Of a stretch of 64,000 nucleotides of DNA, positions 1 to 8,446 are shown piece by piece (position 1 is the first letter of the stretch; each line of letters opens with the position of its first letter). The translations under genes were made by a program, and so were the position numbers. The notes under the pieces were generated by a model, which worked only from the letters and a program-made list of their open reading frames with translations, did not search any database and had not been told where the DNA came from. This stretch comes from Sphingomonas sp. PL-96 (lineage in GTDB: Bacteria; Pseudomonadota; Alphaproteobacteria; Sphingomonadales; Sphingomonadaceae), in NCBI RefSeq assembly GCF_020707215.1, contig NZ_JAJFET010000001.1, forward strand, positions 806,001 through 870,000. Reading direction: 5' to 3'.

Positions 1-658
1 CGGGGTCAAATCCCCGCACGATCGCGAAGTTGCGCGACGCCGGCAGCAGCAGCGCGAAGCCGACCGCCGCCACCAGATCAAGCCCGCCCAACAGCGCCAT
101 CGCCCCGCGCCAGCTGGTGAGGTCGGTCGCGAGCCCCATGCCGACGCGGCCCATCATCCCGCCAAACGCAGTGCCCGCGACATAGAGGCCCATCGCCCGA
201 CCCAGGTGCGCGGGGTCGATCTCCTCGGCCAGATAGGCCATCGCCACGGCCGGTACGCCGCCCAGCACCAGTCCCTCCAGCGCGCGGGCCATCAGCAGCA
301 GCGGAAAGCTGGGTGTCCACGCCGCCGCCACGTTGAGCACCGCGGCTCCCGCCATCGACCCGAACATCAGTCCGCGTCGCGGCACCATCTGGGAGACTGC
401 GCCGGCCGCGAAGATCGCGAGCGCCAACAACCCGGTTGTCAGCGACAGGGCCAGCGACGCGACGCCGGGCGCCACGACAAAGTCCTGTGCGAACTCCGGC
501 AGCAGCGGCTGCACGCAATAGATCAGCGAGAACGTCGCAAAGCCCGCGAGGAACAGCGCCAGGCTGATGCGGCGATACGCGGCGGTTCCATGCGCGGTCC
601 ACTGTGCCGAGCGTTGCTCTTCTGCAGGACGCTCGTCGGGGATGAAGCTATCGGTCAC
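1..658 (-). CDS. MFS transporter, 3' end beyond window
   Basis: This is the N-terminal 219 codons of a major facilitator superfamily permease; the gene runs off the left edge. The reading frame shows a soluble N-terminus of about 30 residues and then successive hydrophobic segments (for example LALFLAGFATFSLIYC). A loop with the MFS-like signature GRAMGLYVAGTAFGGMMGR follows at about residues 150-170. The overall look is that of the YnfM/Bcr-type drug:H+ antiporters, but the substrate cannot be read from sequence. I place the start at a GTG (complement of 656-658), because no earlier in-frame ATG exists; a TTG lies further upstream. No good Shine-Dalgarno is visible. It is followed by a decayed VOC gene rather than an operon partner. 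Confidence 0.8.
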   Translation of the reverse strand, partial: MTDSFIPDERPAEEQRSAQWTAHGTAAYRRISLALFLAGFATFSLIYCVQPLLPEFAQDFVVAPGVASLALSLTTGLLALAIFAAGAVSQMVPRRGLMFGSMAGAAVLNVAAAWTPSFPLLLMARALEGLVLGGVPAVAMAYLAEEIDPAHLGRAMGLYVAGTAFGGMMGRVGMGLATDLTSWRGAMALLGGLDLVAAVGFALLLPASRNFAIVRGFDP

Positions 659-751
659 GCGCGCGCTGTGGGCCAGTCCGGCTTCCCTGTCCAACCCAGG
701 ATGCCCTGTTCACCGAAGCAAGGGCGCGGATCGGTGCGCTTCAGCAGGCGC

Positions 752-946
752 AGGGGCGTGGCTGCCGAAGGTTCATCCGGTACCCTCCGGGTCGCGCGCG
801 CTGTAGCTGCGGCCGCCATAGGGCTGGTCCTTGGGTGTCAGGGAACTGCCGGCACTTGCTGCCGTTGCCGTGGCGGCATGGCCGTCGACGTCGCCGAGCA
901 CCAGGCCTGGCGACTGGTGATACCCGGCTTGCGCGGCGGTGCGCAT
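752..946 (-). pseudogene. VOC/glyoxalase-family remnant with nonsense codon
   Basis: The 330-base gap between the MFS gene and the next gene holds only the C-terminal half of a vicinal-oxygen-chelate (glyoxalase-like) protein on the minus strand. The frame from 946 reads AGYHQSPGLVLGDVDGHAA and then DQPYGGRSYSARDPEG, which matches the usual end of this family. The family then normally has a Trp before T-F-G; here that codon is TGA (773-775), and the frame continues with TFGSHAP. No N-terminal half is present. What is seen is a family-typical C-terminus with a stop at an expected Trp position and no start region; that this is an inactivated gene is my inference. Confidence 0.6.
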
Positions 947-990
947 TCCAGCGTCCCGCCGCCCTGTCAGGCTAGGCTCTTCGCCGTGGG

Positions 991-1701
991 CTAGGCCAGC
1001 GTCTCGTCGTCGCGGTACTTGATCTGAAGATAGCGGTTGCGCGTCGCCAGGCTGTCCAGGTCGCCCTGCGCCAGCTGGCGGCTCATGTCGGCGATTTCCT
1101 CGTCGATGACCTTCAACCCTTCAAGCAGCTGGTCGTCCGGGGTGCGGCCGTTGCGCTCAACCCCACGCAACGGCTCCGGCACGCGCTGGTACCCGCGCAC
1201 CAGCTCGGGGAGCTGCTCGCCGACCAGCTTGCGCACTTCCGCCGCGGCCGGCTCGCGCTCGTCCAGCGCGCCCAGCTGCTGGCTGAGCGTGTCGAGCCGG
1301 ACGCCGATCGAGTCGGTGAGCGTGCGTGCCGGTGCGGGCAGGGCGGGGCGCTGCGTCTCCAGCCAGCGTTCCGTCTGCTGCGGCAGCGCCTTCAACGGCG
1401 CCGCCGCGAAGGTCTCGGGCGTCGCCGCCTTCACCACCGGGAAGATCGCGAACAGCGCGGTCGCGGCGATCAGCAGCGCCATCACCAGCATCGCGCCGCC
1501 GATGCCCAGCGGCACGAACCAGCCGACCACCAGCGCCCCGATCAGGATGGCGAGATCCGCGATGGCGATGCGGCCGACGCGCCGCAGCACCTCGGCTTCC
1601 CGCCGGCGCTTCACGCGCTGCGCGCCGCCGCGGTGGCGGTCGCGCGAGCGCTCCAGCACTTCGGTCGATCGGGCGATCTGGTGGTCGACTTCGCTCTGCA
1701 T
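991..1701 (-). CDS. two-TM membrane protein paired with TelA (XpaC-like?)
   Basis: A 236-residue protein with a basic, Arg-rich N-terminus of about 45 residues. It has two adjacent transmembrane segments at about residues 48-66 and 68-92, and then a long soluble, probably helical C-terminal part with many Leu/Glu/Arg residues. I do not recognise a catalytic motif. It lies 9 bases downstream of telA on the same strand, so the two are probably co-transcribed. TelA proteins are commonly encoded beside XpaC-type membrane proteins (5-bromo-4-chloroindolyl phosphate hydrolysis family), and this could be a divergent member. That assignment rests on gene context and topology, not on a motif. Confidence 0.75.
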   Translation of the reverse strand: MQSEVDHQIARSTEVLERSRDRHRGGAQRVKRRREAEVLRRVGRIAIADLAILIGALVVGWFVPLGIGGAMLVMALLIAATALFAIFPVVKAATPETFAAAPLKALPQQTERWLETQRPALPAPARTLTDSIGVRLDTLSQQLGALDEREPAAAEVRKLVGEQLPELVRGYQRVPEPLRGVERNGRTPDDQLLEGLKVIDEEIADMSRQLAQGDLDSLATRNRYLQIKYRDDETLA

Positions 1702-1710
1702 GCCGGTTCC

Positions 1711-2904
1711 TTACAGCGCCTCGAGCTTAAAGGTCTCGCCGCCGCCACCGGCGTTCTGCGCGGCGCCTTCGGCCCGGGCGATATAGCCCTTCGACCGCTC
1801 GACCTCGTTCGACAGCGTGTTGACCGTGGTCTTCATGCTGTCGAGCGCCTTGAGCTTGAACGTGTCGATCGCGTCCATCGTGTCATAGATGTTCTGGAAC
1901 GCGCGCTGCAGCGTCTCCACCGGAATCGCCGAGGCTGCGGCCTGCTCGTGAATCTGCGCGGTCTGCGACTTCAAGAGCTTGCCGGTCGAATCGATGATGT
2001 TCGCGGTCGTCGTGTTGAGCGCGGTGATCTGGTCGAGCACCAGCTTCTGGTTGGTGAGCGCCTGTGCCACCGTCACTGCCGTGCGCAGCGCGCCGACCGT
2101 GGTGGTGGAGGCGCGATCGACGCCCTTCACCAGCTCGACATTGTTCTTCTTGACCAGGTCCAGGGCCAGATAGCCCTGCACCGTCACCGCCATCTGAGTC
2201 AGCAGGTCCTGGCTGCGCTGGCGCACATAGAAGAGCGCGCTCTCGCGGATCGCCTTGGCCTTGGCCGGATCGCTGTGGTCCAGGTCGTTCGCCTTGTCCT
2301 CCAGCTTGCGATCCATCTCCTTGGACAGATAGATCATCTGCTCCAGCCGACCCATCGCCGCCCACAGGTTCTGCCGCTCCACGTCGATGGCGGCATTGTC
2401 CATCAGCAGCTCGTCCTTGCCGGACTGCAGGCTCTTCAGGATCTGCGCGATATGGGTCTGCGAGCTTTTGTAGCTGTCGAAATAGTCGCGCATCTTGTTG
2501 CCGAAGGGCAGGATGCCGAACAGCTTCTTGGGCGCCAGCAGGTTGCCCTGCTTGCCCGGATCCAGATCCTCGATCGTGCGGCGCAGCTGGGCGAGGTCGG
2601 CACCGACGCCGGACTCCTGGTCCATCGCCTTGACCGGGCGGTCGAGGAAGCGGTTCGACTGGCCGGCCGCCTCGCGGATTTCGCGCGCGCCCATGTTGGT
2701 GATGGCATCGACGCGCTTGCCGAACTCCGGCGAGTTCACGTCCTGCGCGATCAGGTCGTCGATGAAGCTGTCGACGCGGCTTTCCAGCTCCGACTTCTTG
2801 GTGTCGTCCACCGGCACCAGGCCCGACGCCTTGGCAGGCGCAACGGCGGGCACGGGATCCGGCGCTTCGAGTTTTAGCTCCTGTTCCGCTACCTGCGTCG
2901 CCAT
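1711..2904 (-). CDS. telA: toxic anion resistance protein TelA family
   Basis: A 397-residue mostly helical protein of the TelA/KlaA family, whose members are linked to tellurite, colicin and cell-envelope stress resistance; the biochemical role is not settled. Family features are a conserved central block (about residues 90-330) with long amphipathic helices, NRFLDRPVKAM near residue 110 and a repeated pattern of polar/Leu heptads typical of coiled coil. There is no signal peptide or membrane segment, so it should be cytosolic. I choose the ATG at 2904 because the sequence just upstream carries AGGAGA at good spacing; an in-frame start 93 bases further upstream would add an unlikely Cys/Arg-rich tail. 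The next gene downstream is its probable membrane partner. Confidence 0.88.
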   Translation of the reverse strand: MATQVAEQELKLEAPDPVPAVAPAKASGLVPVDDTKKSELESRVDSFIDDLIAQDVNSPEFGKRVDAITNMGAREIREAAGQSNRFLDRPVKAMDQESGVGADLAQLRRTIEDLDPGKQGNLLAPKKLFGILPFGNKMRDYFDSYKSSQTHIAQILKSLQSGKDELLMDNAAIDVERQNLWAAMGRLEQMIYLSKEMDRKLEDKANDLDHSDPAKAKAIRESALFYVRQRSQDLLTQMAVTVQGYLALDLVKKNNVELVKGVDRASTTTVGALRTAVTVAQALTNQKLVLDQITALNTTTANIIDSTGKLLKSQTAQIHEQAAASAIPVETLQRAFQNIYDTMDAIDTFKLKALDSMKTTVNTLSNEVERSKGYIARAEGAAQNAGGGGETFKLEAL

Positions 2905-3108
2905 ATCGTCTCCTGTGTCTGTCGCTCCTGAGGATAGTTGCTTGCCGCAGCGGCGCAAGTGTATCAGGCAAACAACACGCCGGCGTGTCATGTCCATGTG
3001 GATGCGGGCAGCCGCTTCGTCGAATGACCTTTCCGCGCCGCGGCAAATAGGCTATGGGCCGCGCCGAAACCGCCCGCGCATTGCGTCGGCCACTTTCCGG
3101 GAAATTGA

Positions 3109-4947
3109 ATGAGCCTGCGCAACATCGCCATCATCGCGCACGTCGATCATGGCAAAACCACCCTCGTCGACCAGCTGTTCCGCCAGTCGGGCACCTTCCG
3201 CGACAACCAGCGCGTGGAAGAGCGCGCGATGGACTCCAACGACCTCGAGAAGGAGCGCGGGATCACCATTCTCGCCAAGCCGACCTCGGTCGAATGGGCC
3301 CCTCCGGGCGGCGGCGAGCCGGTGCGCATCAACATCGTCGACACCCCCGGCCACGCCGACTTCGGCGGCGAGGTGGAGCGCATCCTCTCGATGGTTGACG
3401 GCGTGATCCTGCTGGTCGACTCGTCGGAAGGCGCGATGCCGCAGACGAAGTTCGTGACCGGCAAGGCGCTGAAGCTCGGCCTGAAGCCGATCGTCGTCGT
3501 CAACAAGATCGACCGCGCCGACAGCCGCGTTCAGGAAGTGCTGGACGAGGTGTTCGACCTGTTCGTGTCGCTCGACGCGACCGACGAGCAGCTCGACTTC
3601 CCCGTGCTCTACGCCTCGGGCCGCAACGGCTATGCCTCGGACAATCCCGATGCGCGCGAAGGCACGCTGACCCCGCTGTTCGAGAAGATCGTCAGCCACG
3701 TGCCGGCGCCGAACCTCGACGTCGATGCGCCGTTCAGCTTCCTGGTGACGCTGCTCGACCGTGACAACTTCCTGGGCCGCATCCTCACCGGCCGCGTCCA
3801 GTCGGGCACGGTGAAGCTCAACCAGCCGATCCACGCGCTCGACATGGCGGGCAACGTGATCGAGACCGGCCGCGCCTCCAAGATCATGACCTTCCAGGGT
3901 CTGGAGCGCGTGCCGACCGAGGAAGCCAAGGCTGGCGACATCATCAGCCTCGCCGGTCTTGCCGTCGCAACCGTGTCGAACACGATCTGCGACACGACCG
4001 TGACGGAGGCGATCCAGGCGCAGCCGATCGATCCGCCGACGCTGTCGATGCGTTTCGCCGTCAACGACTCGCCGATGGCAGGGCGTGAGGGCTCGAAGGT
4101 CACCAGCCGCATGATCCGTGACCGCCTGGAGCGCGAAGCCGAGTCCAACGTCGCGATCAAGGTCACCGAGAGCGAGGACAAGGACAGCTTCGAAGTCGCC
4201 GGCCGCGGCGAGCTTCAGCTGGGCGTTCTGATCGAGACGATGCGCCGCGAGGGCTTCGAGCTTGGCATCAGCCGCCCGCGCGTGCTGTTCGGCACCGACG
4301 AGGAAGGCAAGAAGACCGAGCCGTACGAGACGGTCGTCATCGACGTGGACGATGAATTCTCGGGCACGGTCGTCGACAAGATGAACCAGCGCAAGGCCGA
4401 GATGACGGACATGCGTCCGTCGGGTGGCGGCAAGACCCGCATCACCTTCTCGGCACCGTCGCGTGGCCTGATCGGCTACCACGGCGAGTTCCTGTCGGAC
4501 ACCCGCGGCACCGGCATCATGAACCGCCTGTTCGAGAAGTACGGCCCCCACAAGGGCGCGATCGAAGGCCGCAAGAACGGCGTGCTGATCTCCAACGGCG
4601 CGGGCGAGGCCCAGGGCTATGCGCTTGGGCCGCTCGAGGATCGTGGCGTGCTGTTCGTCGGCCATGGCGAGGCGCTCTATGAGGGCATGATCATCGGCGA
4701 GAACGCCAAGACGGACGACCTTGAGGTCAACCCGATGAAGGCGAAGCAGCTCACCAACTTCCGCGCGTCGGGCGGCAAGGACGATGCCATTCGCCTGACC
4801 CCGCCGAAGAAGATGACGCTGGAGCAGGCCATCGCCTACATCGACGACGACGAGATGGTCGAAGTCACGCCGAAGAACATCCGTCTTCGCAAGCGGTACC
4901 TTGACCCGAACGTGCGCAAGCGCATGTCGCGGTCGAAGGCGGCCTGA
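3109..4947 (+). CDS. typA: ribosome-associated GTPase TypA/BipA
   Basis: A 612-residue translational GTPase that binds the ribosome near the EF-G site and is needed for growth under stress and for late 50S assembly in other bacteria. G1 is AHVDHGKTT (about residues 10-18), the switch I region has [10 protein letters not shown]3 is [14 protein letters not shown] and G4 is NKIDR. A domain-II beta barrel and EF-G-like domains III and V follow, ending with the BipA-specific C-terminal domain ([17 protein letters not shown]). The length is that of the family. The ATG has GGGAA upstream. It stands alone between the divergently placed telA pair and a clean intrinsic terminator. Confidence 0.97.
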   Translation: MSLRNIAIIAHVDHGKTTLVDQLFRQSGTFRDNQRVEERAMDSNDLEKERGITILAKPTSVEWAPPGGGEPVRINIVDTPGHADFGGEVERILSMVDGVILLVDSSEGAMPQTKFVTGKALKLGLKPIVVVNKIDRADSRVQEVLDEVFDLFVSLDATDEQLDFPVLYASGRNGYASDNPDAREGTLTPLFEKIVSHVPAPNLDVDAPFSFLVTLLDRDNFLGRILTGRVQSGTVKLNQPIHALDMAGNVIETGRASKIMTFQGLERVPTEEAKAGDIISLAGLAVATVSNTICDTTVTEAIQAQPIDPPTLSMRFAVNDSPMAGREGSKVTSRMIRDRLEREAESNVAIKVTESEDKDSFEVAGRGELQLGVLIETMRREGFELGISRPRVLFGTDEEGKKTEPYETVVIDVDDEFSGTVVDKMNQRKAEMTDMRPSGGGKTRITFSAPSRGLIGYHGEFLSDTRGTGIMNRLFEKYGPHKGAIEGRKNGVLISNGAGEAQGYALGPLEDRGVLFVGHGEALYEGMIIGENAKTDDLEVNPMKAKQLTNFRASGGKDDAIRLTPPKKMTLEQAIAYIDDDEMVEVTPKNIRLRKRYLDPNVRKRMSRSKAA

Positions 4948-4964
4948 GCCTCGCAGCTCTCGAC

Positions 4965-5008
4965 ACAAAGGGCGTCGGATGCACCAGCATCCGGCGCCCT
5001 TTGTTTTT
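4965..5008 (+). terminator. intrinsic terminator of typA
   Basis: A long inverted repeat: the arm ACAAAGGGCG...CGGATGC pairs with GCATCCG...CGCCCTTTGT around a short ACCA loop and ends in TTTTT. It lies 17 bases after the typA stop. Confidence 0.9.
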
Positions 5009-5137
5009 CCTGGATAAACCGCGGCTGAACAGGCGGTTACCGTCTGGTTCAGTGCTGCTGCGCTACCTGCCGATCTTCGGCGCCCGTCCTGCGTTGATGC
5101 CCGTCACGCCCGCGCGCGCGAAAGGAGGAGTTGGCAG

Positions 5138-5542
5138 ATGAAGACCCTGTTGAAGAAGGCCGGCCTGGGCCTCGCCTTGGCCGCAACCGCCCTGACCGCA
5201 GCGGCCCCCGCGGAGGCGCAGCGCTATCGCGGCGGCTATTACCCGCGCTATCACCATTATCACGGCCGCAGCTCGGCAGGTCCGGCACTGGCGGCCGGTG
5301 TCGTCGGCGTGGTGCTGGGTGCGGCGCTCGCCTCGGACGCCAATGATCGCGCCTATCGCGACCGCTACTATCGCGACCGCGGCTACGATTATGACTACGA
5401 CGACCGCTATTATCGTGAGCGCGGCTATTATCCGGCCGACGGCTATTATGCCGATCGCTACCGCGATGATCGCCGGTGCTGGGACGAGCGCCGCTACGAC
5501 CCCTATTATGGTCACCCGGTGCGTGTGCGCGTCTGCAACTGA
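5138..5542 (+). CDS. secreted Tyr/Arg/Asp-rich small protein
   Basis: A 134-residue protein with a clear Sec signal peptide (MKTLLKK, a hydrophobic core and a cut after AEA at about residue 27). A short Gly/Ala hydrophobic stretch with glycine-zipper character follows (about 48-66), and then a tail dominated by Tyr, Arg and Asp repeats such as YRDRYYRDRGYDYDYDD. Two Cys residues lie near the end and may form a disulfide. No enzymatic motif is visible. Similar short Tyr/Arg-rich exported proteins are common hypothetical envelope proteins in sphingomonads; a structural periplasmic or outer-membrane role is a guess. The start is supported by a very strong AAAGGAGG nine bases upstream. It is a single-gene transcript with its own terminator. 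Confidence 0.85.
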   Translation: MKTLLKKAGLGLALAATALTAAAPAEAQRYRGGYYPRYHHYHGRSSAGPALAAGVVGVVLGAALASDANDRAYRDRYYRDRGYDYDYDDRYYRERGYYPADGYYADRYRDDRRCWDERRYDPYYGHPVRVRVCN

Positions 5543-5564
5543 GCCAAGCGGACGTTTGAGCGAG

Positions 5565-5600
5565 GGGCGGCGCGGGCAGGGCTCGCGCCGCCCTTTTTTT
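5565..5600 (+). terminator. intrinsic terminator
   Basis: The arm GGGCGGCGCG pairs perfectly with CGCGCCGCCC and is followed by a run of seven T. It ends the transcript of the secreted Tyr/Arg-rich protein. Confidence 0.93.
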
Positions 5601-5637
5601 GTTGGCGCGGACGCGCTTTTGCGCCATGCGGCCGCCC

Positions 5638-5919
5638 ATGAGCGATACACCCCCCGACCACCTTTCGATCAACCCGCGCAGCCCGCACTTCGACCGTGAG
5701 GCGCTGGAACGCGGCGTCGGCATCCGCTTCAAGGGCGTGGAGCGCCGCGACGTCGAGGAATATTCGATTTCCGAAGGCTGGATCCGCGTCGGGCTTGGCA
5801 AGAAGATGGACCGTCACGGCCAGCCGCTGACGATCAAGCTTACCGGTCCGGTCGAAGCCTGGTTCCAGACCGGCACCGAGGCGGACGCGACCGAGAGCAC
5901 CGAAGAGCCGCAGGGCTGA
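5638..5919 (+). CDS. DUF3297 family protein
   Basis: A 93-residue cytosolic protein of the DUF3297 family, which is conserved in proteobacteria and has no assigned function. The family pattern is evident: a start MSDTPPDHLSINPRSPHFD, then GIRFKGVERRDVEEYSISEGWI and TIKLTGPVEAWF near the end. I choose the ATG at 5638 because family members begin MSDTPPD; an in-frame ATG at 5626 would add only four residues. It sits immediately downstream of the preceding terminator, so its promoter must overlap that hairpin or some read-through must occur. Confidence 0.88.
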   Translation: MSDTPPDHLSINPRSPHFDREALERGVGIRFKGVERRDVEEYSISEGWIRVGLGKKMDRHGQPLTIKLTGPVEAWFQTGTEADATESTEEPQG

Positions 5920-5924
5920 ATGAA

Positions 5925-5953
5925 AAAGGGCCACCCCAGGGTGGCCCTTCTTG
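5925..5953 (+). terminator. intrinsic terminator of DUF3297 gene
   Basis: GGGCCACCC pairs with GGGTGGCCC around a short CA(G) loop, preceded by A-rich and followed by T-rich sequence, six bases after the stop codon. Confidence 0.85.
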
Positions 5954-5996
5954 CATCGGTGTTCGCGCATAGCGCTCCACGCACGCCGACCCGTAG

Positions 5997-6024
5997 CTCG
6001 GCGAAGGCCGGGGCCCAGTTGGGG
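5997..6024 (+). repeat. half copy of dispersed composite palindrome
   Basis: CGGCGAAGGCCGGGGCCCAG is one arm of the repeat family described at 36659-36748. Here it stands alone at the left edge of a 456-base spacer (5954-6409) that contains only repeat material and no gene I can support. Confidence 0.6.
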
Positions 6025-6065
6025 CGCCCGCTCAAAGGTGAGCAACCCTCCGAAATCTCCTTCTG

Positions 6066-6153
6066 GTGCTCCCGCGAAGGCGGGAGCCCAGGGTTCCCGG
6101 CGCTATCGGCCGTTGCTCTGGGTAACTCTGGATCCCCGCCTGCGCGGGGATAC
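6066..6153 (+). repeat. dispersed composite palindrome, full copy
   Basis: The left arm GTGCTCCCGCGAAGGCGGGA is itself a hairpin and is followed by GCCCAGGGTTCC. After about 35 variable bases a right arm CTGGATCCCCGCCTGCGCGG again folds on itself and is roughly an inverted copy of the left arm. The same plan recurs at 6225, 17047, 27708, 36659 and 38243. Confidence 0.8.
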
Positions 6154-6224
6154 GGCACGGGGGGGCGGGGGCTGACTTTCCGAGGAACTGGGAGGCGCCT
6201 AACCATTCGGCAAACCCCCTCTTT

Positions 6225-6312
6225 GTGCTCCCGCGAAGGCGGGAGCCCAGGGTTCCACGCGCCGTCGGCGGTTGTTCAGCACAACCCTCGATCCGCTGCC
6301 CCCGCGGGGATG
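6225..6312 (+). repeat. dispersed composite palindrome, full copy
   Basis: Its first 32 bases are identical to those of the copy at 6066; the right arm is more diverged (CGATCCGCTGCCCCCGCGGG). It lies directly downstream of the lytTR gene stop on the opposite strand. Confidence 0.75.
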
Positions 6313-6409
6313 CCGGGGGCGCGAAAGACCGGCACCCACCCGCGCCTTTGCACCTCAATCCGATCTCTACCGGGAAATCGCCCCGGAACAGCCGAACCGG
6401 CCGCCCGCC

Positions 6410-7213
6410 TCAGTGAACGAAGCGCGCCACCACGTCGCGATAGCTGCGGCTGACCTTCACCTGTGCGCCCGAATCCAGCACCAGGAAGCACTCGCCGTTG
6501 GTGTGCGGCTTCACCTGCTTGACCAGATCCAGGTTGACGATCGTCGAGCGGTGGACGCGCTGGAACCGGCGCGGGTCGAGCCGCTTTTCCAGGTCCTTCA
6601 TCGTCTCGCGCAGGATCAGCGTGTTGTCGCCGGTGTAGATGCACATGTAATCGCCGGCCGCGTCGATGCGTTCGATCGTGTCGACGTCGACGCGGAAGAT
6701 CTGGCCGCGATCCTTGATGTTGATCAGCTTTTCGAAGCGGTTGGCGTTGTGGCCGCCGTCCACGCCGTCCGACAGCGTCTCGGCAGCTTCCGGCGCGACC
6801 TCGGCCAGCACTTCCTTCAGCCGGTCGACCTCGGCCTGGCCGCGCTTCTCGCTCAATCGCTGGCGTACGCGGTCGAGCGTGTCGGCGAGCCGGGAGTCGT
6901 CCACCGGCTTCATGAGGTAATCGACCGCCTGCGCCTCGAACGCGCGCAGCGCGTGGTCGGAATAGGCGGTGACGAACACCACCAGCGGCGGCTCGACCTC
7001 CATGAGCCCCTGCACGACCGAGAAGCCGTCGAAGCCCGGCATCTGGATGTCCAGAAAGACAAGGTCGGGCTTGTGCGTCTTGATCGAACGGATGGCCTCG
7101 CGGCCGTTGACGCACTTGTCGACGATCTCGACGTCTTCATGCGTCTGCAGGCGCAGTTCCAGCCCCTGGATGGCCAGCGGCTCGTCGTCGACTAGGATGG
7201 TACGGATGGTCAT
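6410..7213 (-). CDS. LytTR-family response regulator
   Basis: A 267-residue two-component response regulator of the LytR/AlgR class. The receiver domain (about 1-125) has the acidic pair Asp9/Asp10, the phospho-acceptor Asp55 in LVFLDIQMP and the switch Lys101 in MKPVDD. After a Glu/Ala-rich linker, a LytTR DNA-binding domain (about 165-265) carries RFQRVHRSTIVNLDLVK and CFLVLDSGAQVKVSRSY. It should be cytosolic and bind direct-repeat promoter sites. Its ATG overlaps the stop of the histidine kinase gene by four bases, so the pair is translationally coupled. The stop is followed by the 5954-6409 repeat spacer. Confidence 0.95.
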   Translation of the reverse strand: MTIRTILVDDEPLAIQGLELRLQTHEDVEIVDKCVNGREAIRSIKTHKPDLVFLDIQMPGFDGFSVVQGLMEVEPPLVVFVTAYSDHALRAFEAQAVDYLMKPVDDSRLADTLDRVRQRLSEKRGQAEVDRLKEVLAEVAPEAAETLSDGVDGGHNANRFEKLINIKDRGQIFRVDVDTIERIDAAGDYMCIYTGDNTLILRETMKDLEKRLDPRRFQRVHRSTIVNLDLVKQVKPHTNGECFLVLDSGAQVKVSRSYRDVVARFVH

Positions 7214-8316
7214 GCAGCCTCTCGCGTGCGTTCCTCGACCTGGAACGGAATTTCGATCTCGACGCTGAACCCGCTGCCCGGAATCGACCGCGTGTCGAGG
7301 CGATGGTCCTCACCATATGCCTGCGCCAGTCGCTCCCGGATGTTTGCCAGTCCCACGCCGGTCGATAAGGTCGGCCTGCGCGACGCCTCGTTCAAGCCCG
7401 GGCCGGTGTCCGAAACGCCAATCTGCACCCGTTCCCCGGCGAGCCGAGCCGTAACCGAAATCTCGGCCCCCTCTTCCTTCGGGGTAACTGCGTATTTGAT
7501 CGCGTTTTCGACCAGCGGCTGCAGCAGCAGCGAGGGCAGGCGGGCGTTGGCGACGCGCGGATCGATGTCGAAGCGCGTCTGCAACCGCTCCTCGAAGCGC
7601 ATTTTTTCGATATCGAGGTAGAGCTTCAGCGTCTCCACCTCCTGCGCCAGCGTCACGTGCGCGGTCGGCTCGTTGGCAAGCGTGTAGCGCAGGAACGAGG
7701 ACAGCCGCGACAGCATGATGTTCGCGCGTTCGGTGTGCTTGAGCAGCACCAGCGTCGAAATCGAGTTGAGCGTGTTGAACAGGAAGTGCGGGTTCAGCTG
7801 GTAGCGCAGCATCGCCAGCTGCGCCGACGACGCCTGGTTCTCTAGCGCCTGCATGGTGCGGCTCTGCTGCTCGACGATCAGGTAGAAGTTGATGCCGAAG
7901 TAGAGCGCCGACCAGCCCGCCAGCACGGTAGAGGTAAGGAACAGCAACGCCGGCAGCAGCGACAGGTCCAGCACTGCGACCGGGGCGTTCGTGCGGAAGA
8001 GGGAGAAGGTATAGGCCTCGATCACCGCATAGAGCAGCGTCGCGACCACCAGCGTCAGCAACGTGCAGACGATCGCCCACAGCCGCGGCAGCTTGCGATA
8101 GCTGCCATACAGCACCGACATCAGCAGCGTCAGGCAATAGCCGACGATGGATTCGACGATGACGCCCAGCACCACCTTGGCACTCGGCGCGTTGAAGACG
8201 GTGGAGACGGTGCGCAGCAGCAGATAGCCGCTCCAACCCGCTGCCTGGAGTATCCAGAAGGCCCGCGTCTTTTCTTCAAAGAACGGGCGCGAGAAGAGGG
8301 AGGACACGGCTGCCAT
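7210..8316 (-). CDS. LytS/YehU-type sensor histidine kinase
   Basis: A 368-residue membrane kinase. About four transmembrane segments occupy residues 25-145. A short coiled linker leads to the His_kinase box LRYQLNPHFLFNTLNS, with His177 as the phosphorylation site, and then to an HATPase_c domain with LVENAIKYA (N box), DTGPGL (G1) and GVGLANIRERL (G2). There is no extracytoplasmic sensor domain of any size, so the signal is probably sensed in or at the membrane. It is coupled to the LytTR regulator downstream. A TonB-dependent receptor gene lies just upstream on the same strand but is separated by a terminator, so the two are not one operon. Confidence 0.94.
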   Translation of the reverse strand: MAAVSSLFSRPFFEEKTRAFWILQAAGWSGYLLLRTVSTVFNAPSAKVVLGVIVESIVGYCLTLLMSVLYGSYRKLPRLWAIVCTLLTLVVATLLYAVIEAYTFSLFRTNAPVAVLDLSLLPALLFLTSTVLAGWSALYFGINFYLIVEQQSRTMQALENQASSAQLAMLRYQLNPHFLFNTLNSISTLVLLKHTERANIMLSRLSSFLRYTLANEPTAHVTLAQEVETLKLYLDIEKMRFEERLQTRFDIDPRVANARLPSLLLQPLVENAIKYAVTPKEEGAEISVTARLAGERVQIGVSDTGPGLNEASRRPTLSTGVGLANIRERLAQAYGEDHRLDTRSIPGSGFSVEIEIPFQVEERTREAA

Positions 8317-8380
8317 GATGCCGCCGCCTTACTGCGGGTGCACTGTGCGCGATAGGGGCGCGGAAGCCACACACCTCGCC

Positions 8381-8421
8381 AAAAAGCGAAACCGCCGCTC
8401 CCCCGGTGGGGGGAACGGCGG
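8381..8421 (-). terminator. intrinsic terminator of TonB-dependent receptor gene
   Basis: On the minus strand CCGCCGTTCCCCCC pairs with GGGGGAGCGGCGG and is followed by TTTCGCTTTTT. It separates the receptor gene from the histidine kinase gene. Confidence 0.85.
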
Positions 8422-8446
8422 CCTGCTTTAGGTCCGGTCCGAAGGC

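Noticed and set aside
206..994. 262-codon plus-strand ORF
   Set aside because: It is antisense to the MFS gene and the VOC remnant, rich in Arg/Gly/Pro, and has no domain; it is a GC-rich shadow frame.
3052..4968. 638-codon minus-strand ORF
   Set aside because: A mirror of typA codons (Leu/Val/Arg/Asp/His rich), with no motif of its own; typA is unmistakable.
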